Positions 10,298-22,260 of a stretch of DNA of 64,000 nt are shown here, in pieces. Origin of the DNA: Adiantum capillus-veneris (lineage: Eukaryota > Streptophyta > Polypodiopsida > Polypodiales > Pteridaceae); contig CM043967.1 of NCBI GenBank assembly GCA_014529385.2, forward strand, positions 80,548,278 through 80,612,277, written 5' to 3'. A model generated the notes under the pieces. It was not told where the DNA came from. It saw nothing but the letters and a program-made list of their open reading frames with translations, and did not search any database. The position numbers and the translations under genes are program-made. Numbering within the stretch: position 1 is the stretch's first letter; the number at the start of each line of letters is the position of its first letter.

Positions 10298-11361
10298 TCA
10301 GATTGAAGCTCGGGGCAGCACTGCAGGAAGCTAGAGTCACCAACTCAGATTGGAGTGAAATTCGACAGGTGAAGACATGGCCCCAAATCTCGTGGGATAT
10401 CCCAAAGGGCTCGGTGTTCTCAGAATTTCATTCTGAGGTCATCTCGATCACCGTTCGGCTTCGACAAAGGTCTGCGCAAGCCATTTTCGACTACGTGGTC
10501 TCGGCGGGTGCAGATCCGACTCTGCAAATTTGGGGTTTTTGGCCTACTACTGCAGCTGTTGAGGATATCGACACTCCCAGAGCATTGATTTGTGGCTGTC
10601 TACACATCGAAGGACGGCTCACAGTTCTTGGAGGCGTGTCACATACGACACAGGCGCATCTACACACAGACTGTAGGCGACATCCACTAGTTCATCAGGT
10701 AGCTTGTGTTTGCTGCTTGATATTCCAGATTTCATCCTGACATTGCAGGTACTTCCACATGGGATGTATTGTCAGAGATGATGTATGTCTATTGAGGGTT
10801 TGTTGGCTGTGAGTCACGCAGCAAACAACCGCCGCAGCGGTTACAGCATACAGTGAGAAATTTGTGGATGTATGACTTTGTGGGAAGTCTATGCACTGTC
10901 AGATTTACTGCAGCCTTTGTTGAGGGTCGAGTGAGGTTTTATTGAGCTGGGGGATTCTCGAATGTTGAGATCCTTTCACTGATACAGGTCTTGGACCGAT
11001 CCCTCGAGCACCCTTAGATAGGCAGCTAGGATGTATTGACTGTGAGTTAGACATTTGGGATTGCATCTTTGCTTTACTGCCGTTGAGGCATTGTCACAAT
11101 CTATGCTTACAGGACAGTGAGAGACAGTACAGGTGCAGGATTGGTTTACCCGCAGCTTACAGTGTCAGAGAGACAATGTTTTTTGAGCTGTTTTTTGGTC
11201 TGTTTTTGAGTACACCATAGCCATTTTACAAAGGAGACTCTGCCAAAATTTCTGCAGAATCTGAAGCTTTCTTGGTTCATTTGACAGGTTGATATTGGTT
11301 CAGAGGTCAGTTTACAGGGGAAACTCTGCCGAATTTTTCCCAGAAAAGTAAACTACTGTGA
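10298..11361 (+). other. E5 leader, over 1 kb
   Basis: Almost identical to the E10 leader at 38194-39266. A 145-codon open stretch at 10303-10740 recurs in E10, but in neither copy does it begin with ATG, so I treat it as untranslated leader. Confidence 0.7.
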
Positions 11362-11561
11362 ATGGTAGCTATGGCTAGATCACAGGACACTGCTCTTTAC
11401 CATATCAAGAAGCTGGATGGAACCAATTTCCCATTGTGGAAGAAGCAAATTTGGCACGTGTTGGTACAAAAGAAGCAGATAAGACCTATAAAGCTCAAGG
11501 GGATAAAATCAGAAGATATGGACGAAGATGAATGGAGCGAAATGGATGAATTGGCACTTTC
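11362..11561 (+). pseudogene. E5 gag N-terminus, interrupted by E6
   Basis: Gag begins near 11362 or at the internal ATG 11371 (MARSQDTALYHIKKLDGTN, then FPLWKKQIWHVLV), a copia gag pattern. It breaks at the E6 LTR within the codons for ELALS. Translation of E10 shows the uninterrupted version (ELALSTIMLTLAES). Confidence 0.85.
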
Positions 11562-11844
11562 TGTATGACATGTAGTAGTGTTAGTGTGTATACGCGCTTC
11601 ACCAGGGGCACTTTTCTCCCACTGGGTTTTTCCCCCTGGACATCCGGTGTGAAAGGACACCTTATCTCTTAGGGTTTCATATAAGCTTGGTAGCTCTGAG
11701 TTTGTACATACTCTATTATTCCAATACAGAGAGAGAGAGACTACAGAGATCTCGTACACAAGCTCTGTGTCTTGTCCTTCTCCATCTTCTTCCTACTCTA
11801 AGTTGCTGTCTTCCTTTTGTTTCCTGTTTCATCATCTTCAACCA
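11562..11844 (+). repeat. E6 5' LTR
   Basis: Begins tgtatgacatgtagtag and ends atcttcaacca. It is followed by the primer-binding site tggtatcagagc at 11846-11857. Confidence 0.88.
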
Positions 11845-12242
11845 TTGGTATCAGAGCAAGGTGATTTCCAGAGCCTCTACTTGCGTTTTTGCGTCCGCGC
11901 GCGCAATCGCAGTTTTCAGGCAGTTTTCGGAAAATTTGCTCGTGGGAGCATCCTCGACGTTCCGGGAGTATTCTGAGTAGGTGACCTGACGTTTTACCCC
12001 CCTTTCGAAGCCTTTCGAGCCCTCAGAATTTTGTTCTGAGCAGCGTAGCAGAAGTTACTTTTCGGAGGCGTTTAGATCAAGAGGGTGTGCTTTTTGACAG
12101 ATTTTCTTTAGGTAAACAGTTCTTTTGGGAAGCAGCTTGTCTTAGCTTTGTGCTGAGATTTTTTGTAGAGTTTTGCTTGCATTGGAGAGGAGATTTGTGA
12201 ATCTCTTGGAGGTTCTTTTGCTCTCTTGTGTGCATCCACAGT

Positions 12243-13600
12243 ATGGCTCAATCTACGGAGAAAGAGATTTTTGGTCCGTTTACATCCGAAGACAAATTGG
12301 ATGGTACCAACTATTCTCTTTGGTCTTTTATGGCCAAAAATGTTTTGGTTGGTAAAGGATTGTGGGATTATGTATCTGGAGATGAAGTTCGTCCAAGTAG
12401 CATTGCACCTGCCACGCCTGGTCGTGGTGCAGTTTTTGGTGCAGGACCCTCACAAGTCACTCCAGAGCAAAAGAGATGGGATACTAAAGATGCACAGGCT
12501 ATGGCTGTGATTGCCTTAACCATAAAGAGGACAATCACACCACATATCAGATCTTGTAGAACTTCTGAGGATGCTTGGAACACTCTGCAAGCTATGTTTG
12601 GAGAAAGAAACGCTGCCAGAATAGAGTTTTTGAAGAAACAACTTGACAAAATACAGATGGACGAAGGTGACGATATTGTCGAGCATCTTACAAAAATCAG
12701 GGATCTTAAAGAGCAATTGCTTAGCATTGATGAAGTGATTCCAGAGAAGGACTTGGTTTCCAAAACACTCAATTCACTACCACCATCTTATTTGACTTTT
12801 TAGACTTCTTTGACTCTGTCTTTGCGAGCTAATCCTGAGCCTCTTCATTTTGAAGAGTTAGTGGCTTTGCTATTGCAGGAGGATCAATCACGTAAGAACA
12901 AGTCTTTACAGGTGGATGGTATGGATCATGCTCTTGTTGTACAGAACAAAAACAAGGGTAAAGAGAGTGCTCATTACTCCAAGTCTAGTGCAGGACAATC
13001 TTCAGAGAAGTCTAAAGGTGATTCCGACAAGTCCAAGAAGAAAGGTAAATGTCACTACTGCAAGAAACCTGGTCACTACATTAGTGAGTGTAAAAAGCGA
13101 ATTGCTAAAGAAAAGAAGAAAGAGTCAAGTTTGGTTGTTTCAGCTTCTGGTGATTCTTCTACAGCTAAAGAAGAGTCTGCAAACTTTGTGCAGGATTCTT
13201 ATGCTTTTGTAGTATGTTCAGATTTTTCTGCTTACAGTGTTGACAAGACACAAATGATTTGGTACTTTGATAGTGGTGCATCCAGGCATATTACTTCAAG
13301 GAAGGATTTGTTTTGTTCATTGGATGCAGCTCCAGCAGGAAAGAAGGTGACATGTGCAAATAATGCTTCTTATCCAATCAAAGGCGTCGGTAAGATTTTG
13401 ATTACCGTTTCAGATGGTTCAGATTTATGCTTGCCAGATGTATTATATGTTCCAGGGATCAAGAAGAATTTGTTGTTTGTATCCTCTCTTGCAAAAAATG
13501 GTCTAAAGGTCATTTTTGAGGATGACAGATGTGTTGTACGAGATCGAGAGAATGGTTATTCTCTTATCACTACAGGTACGCTGGAAAATGGACTCAGGTA
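12243..13600 (+). pseudogene. E6 gag and protease
   Basis: I start at ATG 12243 (MAQSTEKEIFGPFTSEDKL), the first ATG in the frame. The capsid core runs through TNYSLWSFMAKNVLV and WNTLQAMFGERN. TAG at 12801-12803 interrupts, and the same frame resumes. A CX2CX4HX4C knuckle (CHYCKKPGHYISEC) begins near 13050. Protease has YFDSGASRHIT near 13263, then LPDVLYVPGIKKNLLFVSSL. A frameshift near 13590-13600 puts integrase in another frame. Confidence 0.88.
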
Positions 13601-14880
13601 TGTATTGCAGAAACAAAGACTCAGGCCATGCAGGATGCTGAGTTGTGGCATGCTAGATTTGGGCATGTTGGTTATGGCAGTTTGATGACTTTACAACGTC
13701 ATAATATGGTGCATGATTTGTCTTTATTGGAGATGCCACCAAGACATGTATGTGAAGGTTGCGTTCTTGGAAAGATGCACAGATTTGCATTTTCGCAGGA
13801 TGGTTCAGTTAGAGCAACACGAAAGTTGCAGCTTGTACACAGTGATGTATGTGGTCCTATGAGGACGTCATCTATAGGAAACAGCCTTTATTTTGTGACC
13901 TTCATTGATGACTTTTCCAGGTTTTGTTGGGTGTATCCACTCAAAGCAAAGTCAGATGTGTTTGCAGTTTTTCAACATTATGTCGCCATGGTTGAAAATG
14001 AAACAGGTTGCAAAGTACAGACTCTTCGTACCGATCGAGGAGGTGAATACATGTCAGGTGCATTTAAGGATTTTTCGGAAAGAAAGGCATTAAACACCAA
14101 TGCACTATGCCATACACACCACAACAGAATGGTGTTGCAGAAAGGAAGAACAGGTCTTTAATGGAGACGGCTAGATGTATGCTCAAGGCTAAGAGTTTGC
14201 CTCATAAGCTATGGATGGAGGCAGTTGCTTGTGCAGCACATGTTTTGAACAGGTGTCCTACTCGTGCCTTGAAGACCATTACTGCATATCAAGCTTGGTA
14301 TGACAAAAAACCTTCAGTCAGTTATCTTCGTGTTTTTGGTTGTCTTGCTTATGCTCACATCCCTCAGCAGTTACGTGGGAAGCTTGATGATAAGGCAATC
14401 AAATGTATATTTGTGGGGTACAGTAGTGGAAGTAAAGGTTATAGACTTTACAATCCTACTACAAACAAGATTTTTGAAAGTCGTGATGTAATTTTTGCAG
14501 AAACTACTGCTCAACCTATGGTTGCTTTTGATGTACCTCATATGCAGACACATGATGTATTTGAAGGTTTGCTTCCTTCTTTTGTGGAGAATCAAGAATC
14601 ACAACAGGTTGATAATCTTGATCAATCTTTTGATCAGCATGTGACACCTCATGATGTAGAGAAAATTGTGCGTGAAGAGCAAGAAGTTCTCAGGGAAGAA
14701 AGAACCTTGCCTAAATGGATTCAGAAAACTTTGCAGGATAGCAAGTTGGATGCACCGTTGCCACGAAAAACACGTGCTAGTACTACTTTTGGCAGAGAGC
14801 AAGTAGATTTGGCTTGCTTTAGCACTCTTTGTGATGCAGATGAGCCTGATTCATTTGAACAAGCTTTAGAGTGTGTTTAG
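13600..14880 (+). pseudogene. E6 integrase
   Basis: The zinc site is HARFGHVGY...CEGCVLGK. The catalytic acids lie in HSDVCGPM, in TDRGGEYMSGAF, and in GVAERKNRSLMET. A shift near 14090-14105 separates the second from the third. The C-terminal part includes LNRCPTRAL and YLRVFGCLAYAHIP, then the copia box KCIFVGYSSGSKGYRLY. The frame ends at TAG 14878-14880, which interrupts the join to RT. Confidence 0.88.
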
Positions 14881-16393
14881 TGGAAAGATGCTATGCAGCA
14901 AGAAATTGATTCTATGCATAAGAATCATGCATGGGATCTAGTGGGCTTGCCTACAGGTAAAAAGCCTATTGGTACAAAGTGGGTTTTTAAGGTAAAAAGG
15001 AAACAAGATGGTACTGTTGACAGGTACAAAGCAAGGCTCGTGGCAAAAGGCTATGCGCAATAGAAAGGCATAGATTATGATGAAACCTTTGCTCCTACTT
15101 CTCGTGCGTCCACAGTTAGATCACTAGTTGCAATTTCTGCTCATCATGGTTGGAAAGTGCATCAGTTGGATATCAAAACTGCTTTTTTGAATGGTGATTT
15201 GAAGGAAGAAGTTTATGTAAGTCAACCAAGTGGTTTTGTTGTAAAAGGTCAAGAGCAAAAGGTATGTAGATTGCGTAAATCTTTGTATGGTCTCAAACAT
15301 GCTCCAAGATCATGGTATGAGAAGATACATACTTATTTGATTGGCCAGGGATTTCAGAATAGTCCAACAGAAAGTACTTTGTATGTCAAAAAGAGAGATG
15401 GAGTTCTCATTATGCTAACACTTTATGTGGATGATATGCTTCTTACAGGCAATAATGCAAATGAAATTGAAGCGTTTAAAGATGCTTTGAGAAAAACCTT
15501 TGAGATGTCTGATCTTGGTTTGCTACATTATTACTTGGGTATTCAGTTTGTGCAATCAGAGGATGGCATATACATGTTGCAGGCAAAATATTTGCATAAA
15601 ATTTTGGACAAGTTTGGTATGCAAAATTGTAAGCCAATCTCTACACCCGTAGAAACTGGATCAAAGTTGAGCATGCATGATGCTGGAGAAACTTTTGATG
15701 TACATACTTATGCAGCAGCGGTTGGTTGCTTGATATATTTGGCAGGCAACACTCGTCCAGACATTCAATTTGGGGTTTCACAAGCAAGCAGATTTATGCA
15801 CAGCCCAGGTATGCATCATTGGCAGGCTGTGAAGCGCATACTTCGTTACCTTTCAGGTACCCCTAATCTTGCCATGTTCTTTCCAAGGGGGGATATGTAT
15901 GGAAAGCACAGTTCTATGCAGCTTCTTGGTTACAGCGATTCAGATTGGGCTGGTGATTTTGACACACGACATTCCACAAGTGGCAATTGTTTTTTTCTTG
16001 GGAAATGCATGTATATCTTGGCTAAGCAAGAAGCAACCCACAGTGGCTACATCAACTTGTGAAGCTGAGTACAGGGCAGCTTTCACGGCAACAGTTGATT
16101 GTGTATGGATACGCAGGTTATTGGCAGATCTTTGTGAGTGTCAACAGGCACCCACTACCATTTTCACTGACAGTCAGAGTGCTATGGCAGTTGCAAGGAA
16201 TCCAGTATTTCATGCAAGAACAAAGCACATAGAGGTTCACTACCACTATGTCAGGGAAAGGCTACATGCAGGGGAGATCACACTAACTTACTGTCCTACA
16301 CAGGATAACATTGCAGATCTATTTACGAAGGCGTTATCACGAGAAAATTTTGAAGCTTTCCGAAAAGCTTTGGGCTTACTCTCATACACATGA
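14881..16393 (+). pseudogene. E6 RT and RNase H
   Basis: RT starts WKDAMQQEIDSM and continues through GTKWVFKVK and YKARLVAKGYAQ, broken by TAG 15061-15063. From 15157 a 301-codon frame carries HQLDIKTAFLNGDLKEEVYV, the catalytic YVDD at 15424-15435, and RPDIQFGVSQASRFM. RNase H begins GYSDSDWAGD. A frameshift near 16010 moves the rest to another frame (STCEAEYRA, FTDSQSAMAVARNP, TKHIEVHYHYVRE). TGA ends it at 16391-16393. Confidence 0.9.
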
Positions 16394-16440
16394 TGATCTG
16401 CTACCTTGTACGGATTCACACTATCACTACAGGGGGGATT

Positions 16441-16687
16441 TGTAGACATGTAGTAGTGTTAGTATGTATACGCGCTTCACCAGGGGCACTTTTCTCCCAC
16501 TGGGTTTTTCCCCCTGGACATCCGGTGTGAAAGGACACCTTATCTCTTAGGGTTTCATATAAGCTTGGTAGCTCTGAGTTTGTACATACTCTATTATTCC
16601 AATACAGAGAGAGAGACTACCGAGATCTCGTACACAAGCTCTGTGTCTTGTCCTTCTCCATCTTCTTCCTACTCTGAGTTGCTGTCT
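16441..16687 (+). repeat. E6 3' LTR, end truncated
   Basis: Follows the polypurine tract caggggggattt. It matches the 5' LTR to its base 247, then passes directly into E5 gag at accattatgctg. The last ~36 bp of the LTR and the expected target duplication are missing. Confidence 0.85.
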
Positions 16688-16830
16688 ACCATTATGCTGA
16701 CTTTGGCAGAAAGCGTTTACTTCAATGTAGCAGACGAGATGTCGGCTTATCAAGCATGGTTAAAGCTGAGTGATCTTTATGAGAAGCAGAGTGTAGCTTC
16801 ACAGGTATACAGGTTTGTGGAAAATTTTGT
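16688..16830 (+). pseudogene. E5 gag, continued after E6
   Basis: Continues the E5 gag frame (TIMLTLAESVYFNVADEMS, then LYEKQSVASQVY), matching E10 39457-39560. It fades near 16815-16830, where copia RT sequence of E4 begins. This is the deletion junction between E5 and E4. Confidence 0.8.
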
Positions 16831-16849
16831 TCAACCCTTGCTGTCATGT

Positions 16850-18390
16850 ACTAGAGATAGTAATGTAAGCTCATGCAATCATAATATGATGCACTTATTG
16901 AAAATGACACATGGACTTTATGTGATTTGTCTTCTGGCAAAAAGGCCATTGGTACAAAATGGATTTACAAGTTGAAGTCCATATGGTGAAATTGATCACT
17001 ATAAGGCTCGACTTATTGCAAAAGACTATGCACAACAAAAAGGCATAGATTATGAGGGGAATTTTGCTCCCACTTGTCGTATGACTATTGTGTGTTTTCT
17101 ATGTGCATTGGCAACTCATTTTGGTTGGAATGTACATCAATTTTAGACATCGTTACTGCTTTTTTGAATGGTGACATATTTGAGGAAGTTTATGTAACGC
17201 AACCTCGCAGTTTTGTCAAGAAAGGACAAGACGATAAAGAGTGCAAATGTAAAAAAGCTTTGTATGGGTTTAAGCAATCTCCTCGTGCTTGGAACGAGAA
17301 AACTGACACTCATTTGATCAAACAAGGCTTTCATAACAATCTTGCAGAAATCACTTTGTATATAAAGCATGAGGGTGATGTACTTCTCATCGTTGTTCTA
17401 TGATTTTTTGATCATTGGTTTGAATTTAAGGCTGATTTGAATGCTACTTTCAAGATGAAAGATTTGGGGTTGTTGCATCATTACTTGGGCATATAGTTTA
17501 AGAATTGTGATGGTGGTATTGCCTTGTGTTAGACAAGGCAATACCACCATCGCAACATTGTTATGTAAGTTTGGACTTAAGGATTGCAAACCTATTGCCA
17601 CTCCCATGAGAGCGGGTTTGAAATTGAGTCTTCAGGATGTTGGTGATCCTATCGATGTCACTCTTTACCAAACTGTTGTTGGATGCCTTATTTATGTATC
17701 CAACACAAGGCCAAATATTTAGTTTTCACTCTCGTAGGTCAGCAGATTTATGCATAGCTTAGGGTCTAGGCATTGGCACGTTGTCAAGTAGATCTTTCTT
17801 GAGTGGCACTTTACATCTGGGGTTATTTTATCCTAAATGGGGATCATTGCCGCCAGATGTATATGCTTTTTTGGACTCAAATAGGGTTGATTGTTTGATA
17901 TGTGAGTGTCCATAAGTAGTTTCTTTTTCATGCTTAGTAGCTCATGCATATCATGGTTGAGCAAGAAGCAACCTAATGTGGCCACTTCCAGCTGTGAGGT
18001 TGAGTATAGGACAATCTTCACAGCTACAATTGAGTGTGTATGGCTCAGACGCCTTATGGTTGATTTGGGTGTTGGACATGACACTGCCAACATCATCTAC
18101 ACCAACAGTTAAAGGGTATTGGCAATTCCAAGGAACCCAATTTTTCATGTTCACACAAATCACATTGAGGTGCATTACCACTATGTCAGGGAGAGACTCT
18201 CAGCAGGAGAGGCAGCTTGGCTTACGTGCCAACATTGGACAACCTCGCAAATATTTTAACAAAGGCATTGTCTTGTGAGAAGTTTGAAGCTTTCTATAAA
18301 GCTTTGGGCTTACTCCTCTTTGTGGACTGATCATGTCCTCAGGGCATGGCACTTCCCAATACTCTATGTGCTAGCTTTTGTTCACCGCAT
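16850..18390 (+). pseudogene. E4 RT and RNase H, heavily decayed
   Basis: RT blocks appear in changing frames: YKARLIAKDYAQQKGIDY near 17000, TAFLNGDIFEEVYV near 17155, and KKALYGFKQSPRAW near 17250. The YVDD region near 17395 has lost codons and reads into a stop, so the catalytic motif is gone. A short inverted duplication of the word attgcctt lies around 17517-17545. RNase H follows (SWLSKKQPNVATSSCEVEY near 17950, then RNPIFHVH and HYVRERLSAGE). The order and the following LTR identify it as the 3' half of E4. Confidence 0.8.
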
Positions 18391-18407
18391 CACCCCCAAG
18401 GGGGATT

Positions 18408-18632
18408 TGTTACCATATTTATGTGGTAGTGCTGTGTGTGAACACACTTAGGACTGTTGGGGCATTTTTTACTCACTAGGAGGTTTTTTCCCTTGTGAAT
18501 TGTAAATACATCCATCACTCTAGGGCTATCTTATCTCTCTATTGCACACTAAGTAGTATACTCTCGGTTGTGTGCCTTGGGCTTCCTTTGTCTTCTCCAA
18601 GCTGTGTGTGTTTCCTCGCAACCCTATTTCCA
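18408..18632 (+). repeat. E4 3' LTR
   Basis: 225 bp, starting tgttaccatatttatgtgg and ending accctatttcca, preceded by the polypurine tract caagggggatt. Confidence 0.85.
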
Positions 18633-18687
18633 GTAGAGCCTAATGATATCACATGTATCTATACCAAAACCATTAGGTAGAACTATG
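18633..18687. repeat. Left part of a ~70-bp tandem repeat split by E7
   Basis: gtagagcc...tatcacatgtatctat and then gtagaactatg match units that continue at 44795-44945. Joining 18687 to 44800 restores the repeat. The last five bases (CTATG, 18683-18687) are the E7 target duplication. Confidence 0.8.
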
Positions 18688-18829
18688 TGAAAGACCCTGG
18701 GAATTGCCGTGTCCGAATCCTCCACCCAACCTCCCTTTTATAGCCTCATGGCCCTAGGATACCTTCTCCACTAGGCATCCGGCCCTTGGCCACAGGTCCT
18801 TGAACTCCAGGGTGGCACTTGGCCTGACA
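18688..18829 (-). repeat. E7 3' LTR
   Basis: 142 bp. A TATA box (tataaaagg on the minus strand, 18734-18743) is shared with the other LTR. The adjacent plus-strand sequence ttactccccccttgga is the complement of the polypurine tract. Confidence 0.88.
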
Positions 18830-18846
18830 TTACTCCCCCCTTGGAG
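18830..18846 (-). other. E7 polypurine tract
   Basis: The minus strand reads tccaaggggggagtaa directly before the TG of the LTR. Confidence 0.85.
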
Positions 18847-21800
18847 AAGTGTTTTCGTCCTTGAAAACACAAGTGGTAGTATCTTCGTAAGAACACTGAT
18901 GTTTTCCTTATTAGCATCCCATACGCGAGCCAATTGTCCATATGATACTTGGTGCAGTGAGGAGGTTCAATGAAACCAAGAGCAACATCTTGATTTTCAA
19001 CATTGTTGTCCTTTTGCAACCACCTGTATCTAAATGGTAACTCAGTTTATAACTCACTTGAGTTCTTTAAAGGAGTAACCACAACTAAGAGGTGTCTAAA
19101 GACATAACTAGTTTTCATACTTTCTGAAGATACTGGAAAAATACAAGAAAACCTTGGTGCAACTTTCCATGAAGTTGTGAGCCAGATTTCCAACTCGCAT
19201 GAGTATCTAGAAAAGCTCATAGCCACTGAGGGACAAAATAGGGAGTGTCCTCATGTCAAACTTATGAATGTTTTGGAACACACAAAACTATATGTTCACC
19301 CCTAATGAACCTTGACTTATGAAACTATTGAAACGCTATCCAACCCCACCACAACTGGTGTTCAAAGTTGAAAACCTTACTTAAGCAAATTCTAGAATAG
19401 GGAGAGAATCGCTCATTCAGAATGCGTTGTGCTAACGTATGCTCTTAGTAGATCCTGTAGCATAAAATACTTGTAAGATGCCCATCCAACACGGGATGAA
19501 TAGCAGCAGTAAGATTGAGGCGCTTTCCCCCAACCACTTACAGACAGTCTTCCACCGACTGACGATATACTATGACTCAACCATTGAGTATCCAGCCATA
19601 TATTTGATATGGAGTGGAGACAAGTCAACTAGGTTGAAAGCGGGTTGGACTGGAGTAAGCTCATAGAGTTTAGAACATCCAACCATAGACACCCATCATG
19701 AGCCAGTACCTAGCAGGGTGTAAACTCATAATAAATCTGCAGTAGAGATTGCACTTGCAATGCAAAAAGGTGCAGAAAGAACAAAGTCCATGAATTTGCA
19801 TGCCACTCCAAATAATCAGTGTTAAACACTAGGGCCCATAACACCTAGTGTGCATGCATTTAGCACAAACTTATCCAAACCGCAATTCCATGACAAGACT
19901 TTCCACGGTACATACGGGAAAGCCTGGCAACAAAAGTTGGACCGTAACAGAATGTGACAACCCAGTCACACCTAGGTATCAACCATGAGACATTCTCATG
20001 AACGTAGCATACTTGGCTATATGTAGAAACGACCCTCCGCTAAGGTGATTTCACATCACTTGTAATCGTAACAAGTCTGTACTTAGTACCCGACAATTTT
20101 TGGCCACTGAAATTGTTCCTGATATGGTGTGCTCCAAATGGTCTAATAAACGGATGCGACGAGCATGTAGGGTCGTCGCTGCGGCACATCATTAGGAATT
20201 AGGTGCTAGTGTCAGTCTTGCAAAGACTCGTATTCTCCACATGTGGAATATGTCTCAAATAAGGATGGCCAAAGAAGAGACATCCATCAAGTACAAGATG
20301 TACTTGTGTGTGGAGGTAACTGCAAAACACTCCGCGACAAGAGTGAGAGGGACCCTCATTATCATTGCTCCACATTGGCTAAACCGAACTCCTTGAGTTT
20401 CTAGACCATGTTGTATCTCACGTGACAACATTTGCCAAATCAAACCTGACAAGTGGGTTCATAACAGCATAATCTATATTGGACACTACGGCCCAAAATA
20501 CTTTGTTTCGACATGCCCTTGGCATGGCTTAGAAATATTCAAGCATATTTGTATGACTTGAGCAAGCAAAGAATACTAAAAAATGGAATAACACCAAATC
20601 AATAGATACGTACCTGGAGATGGAACTGAATGTTCACTTACCCATATTCAAATACACAAGAGCACCTCGCCTACCTGTGAAAAAAAACAAGCAACATTGC
20701 ACTAAAAACCTTGGGTGCTGCCTTCGCAATCTAAACCCTTTGGTTAGAATCTATGTAGGCAAACCCCTTGGTAAGACTCTTTGTAAGAACTACTCAATTA
20801 GCAGGTAACGGTAACCAACATAGTCAATCATATACAGAATGATTGGAATCAACTTGAAAAGTCGAATTTGTCCACTACCGTGTGGTAGATTGCGGACGTC
20901 TTTCCTTGAAAGTATAACGGGAATAGATCAAATTGTGATCCTCAATGCCTATGGGATGATTTAGTAAAAACCCGCTTGGTCTTATCCCAAAACTGTGCTG
21001 CCATAGACACTCGTAGTGCTATAGAGAAAACAGGAGTCCATGCAGGGCGGAACCCCTAGCTCTTAGGGACAACCATGCTGTTTGAAATGTTTGATGCATC
21101 TATACGTTGTGCTATAGATCAGCTTATGCGAATGTAAGTTCATCAAAAACTTAACTCAATCTTTGCACTAAAACATGTAGTGCTTACCAAATACCCAAAA
21201 ACATATGTAATGGCAAGACTCTTGCTGGGCCATTAACATCTATGGGGAGTCCACTAGGTAGGTCTATTCAAGCTGGAGAACAATCACCCAAGGAATGCCA
21301 ACAGTTGGGTCTTACCCTAGATCTGATGATGGCTCTTAGCCAGCATATGTGGCTCATAGCCCTTATGTCAATTAGTGTTCAATCGACGAACCGATGAAGA
21401 CTAATTTGAATGGCCGTTTTAGCCAAGTTCTAGCTGAGAGTGAGAGCACCTTGGCTCAGGGTGACTCAGAAGTAAAACGTATTTCATAATCTTAGTCAGA
21501 AGGTTTGCATTATTCCCTTAAAGAATTTAGGAAAGATAGAGAGAGCACGTTGGGTTGAGGAACATTCCATCACTTAGATTGGCCTTGACAGAGTTGTGAG
21601 TGTGATAGCAAAAATGTAATCCATGAAGCGGTTGAATTCATGCCACCTGGTTGGCATGCCTTGCATGCAGAATTGTATGCCCTTGGCGGCCGCAAACATG
21701 AGAGCTGAAACCATAAGTGCCTTGCACAGTCTATACTGGTAGAGATTTGGTGAGGTGAAATCCCTAATGTACCAGTTCCCCAAACTTGGGTGCCAATGCC

Positions 21801-22260
21801 CTTGATTTGAAGTCAATGGGCTGTATCATGGCACACGGTAGAAGCCTTGCTTCGCGTGAAACTGTCAAAGCACTTTTCTTTGCACAACAACAAGAGTTGC
21901 CAAAGTAAACGTGAAAACATGGAAAAATACAAGAAAACTTAAAATTATCTAACCTTGTCGTTCTGCTCTGTAACCAGTTGTTTTGAGATGTCAAGGAAAT
22001 ACTCGCTCAAATGCAAGTCATAGTCCTATCTGTTGCGTGAGAGAGAATTGTCACGTGTATCATATACACCCTCGTGTATCATGTACGCCCATCTGGTATG
22101 TAATGAAATAACCTGCAAGCATGTTGCCAATTTCCCCCAAAGTTTGTATGTTCATAGCATAGTTCAAATATGGGAATCTTCAATGCGAGATGCCCAAATT
22201 GAAGCCTTGCTTTAGAGAAGTACATTAGTTTTGGTAGCCAGCAGATACTGGTTCCAACGT
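18847..22260 (-). other. E7 interior, 3' part; no readable gene
   Basis: About 3.4 kb with stops in all frames. Immediately before the polypurine tract the minus strand resembles a broken pol end (TSVFLRRYYHLCFQ, partly in frame), too decayed to name. From about 19.3 to 22.2 kb I recognise no domain. Some of it may be other, older insertions. Confidence 0.5.

Larger units (their letters stand above)
11562..16687 (+). mobile_element. E6: Ty1/copia element inside E5 gag
   Basis: The innermost element of the nest. The 5' LTR is 283 bp; the 3' LTR is 247 bp and lacks its last part. All copia domains are present in order: gag, protease, integrase, RT, RNase H. Stops at 12801-12803, 14878-14880 and 15061-15063 and frameshifts near 13600, 14090 and 16010 disable it. 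The empty site can be read from E10 (ggcactttctaccattatg), which confirms where E6 entered. Confidence 0.92.
10092..16830 (+). mobile_element. E5: Ty1/copia 5' fragment nested in E4
   Basis: Same family as E10: its 192-bp 5' LTR, leader of nearly 1.1 kb and gag start are almost identical to 37988-39560. It lies in E4 integrase and is itself split in gag by E6. After E6, gag resumes at 16688 and stops near 16815, where E4 RT sequence follows. E5 pol and 3' LTR are gone, together with the adjoining part of E4, as expected from one large deletion. The right boundary is approximate. Confidence 0.85.
8775..18632 (+). mobile_element. E4: old Ty1/copia element, outer layer of a nest
   Basis: The LTRs at 8775-8998 and 18408-18632 match each other, and a Met-tRNA primer-binding site follows the first. 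Coding order where it survives is gag start, protease, integrase, then RT and RNase H, the Ty1 order. E5, which contains E6, lies in the integrase region. E4 has lost most of gag, and everything between the integrase core and the start of RT. I saw no clear TSD (GAGGT left, GTAGA right). It is the oldest layer of this nest. Confidence 0.85.

Noticed and set aside
10303-10740. A 145-codon open stretch in the E5 leader, repeated in E10
   Set aside because: No ATG starts it in either copy. Its conservation is explained by the overall near-identity of the two leaders.
8775-18632. TSD for E4
   Set aside because: GAGGT before and GTAGA after do not match. The LTR pair and primer site support the element without it.
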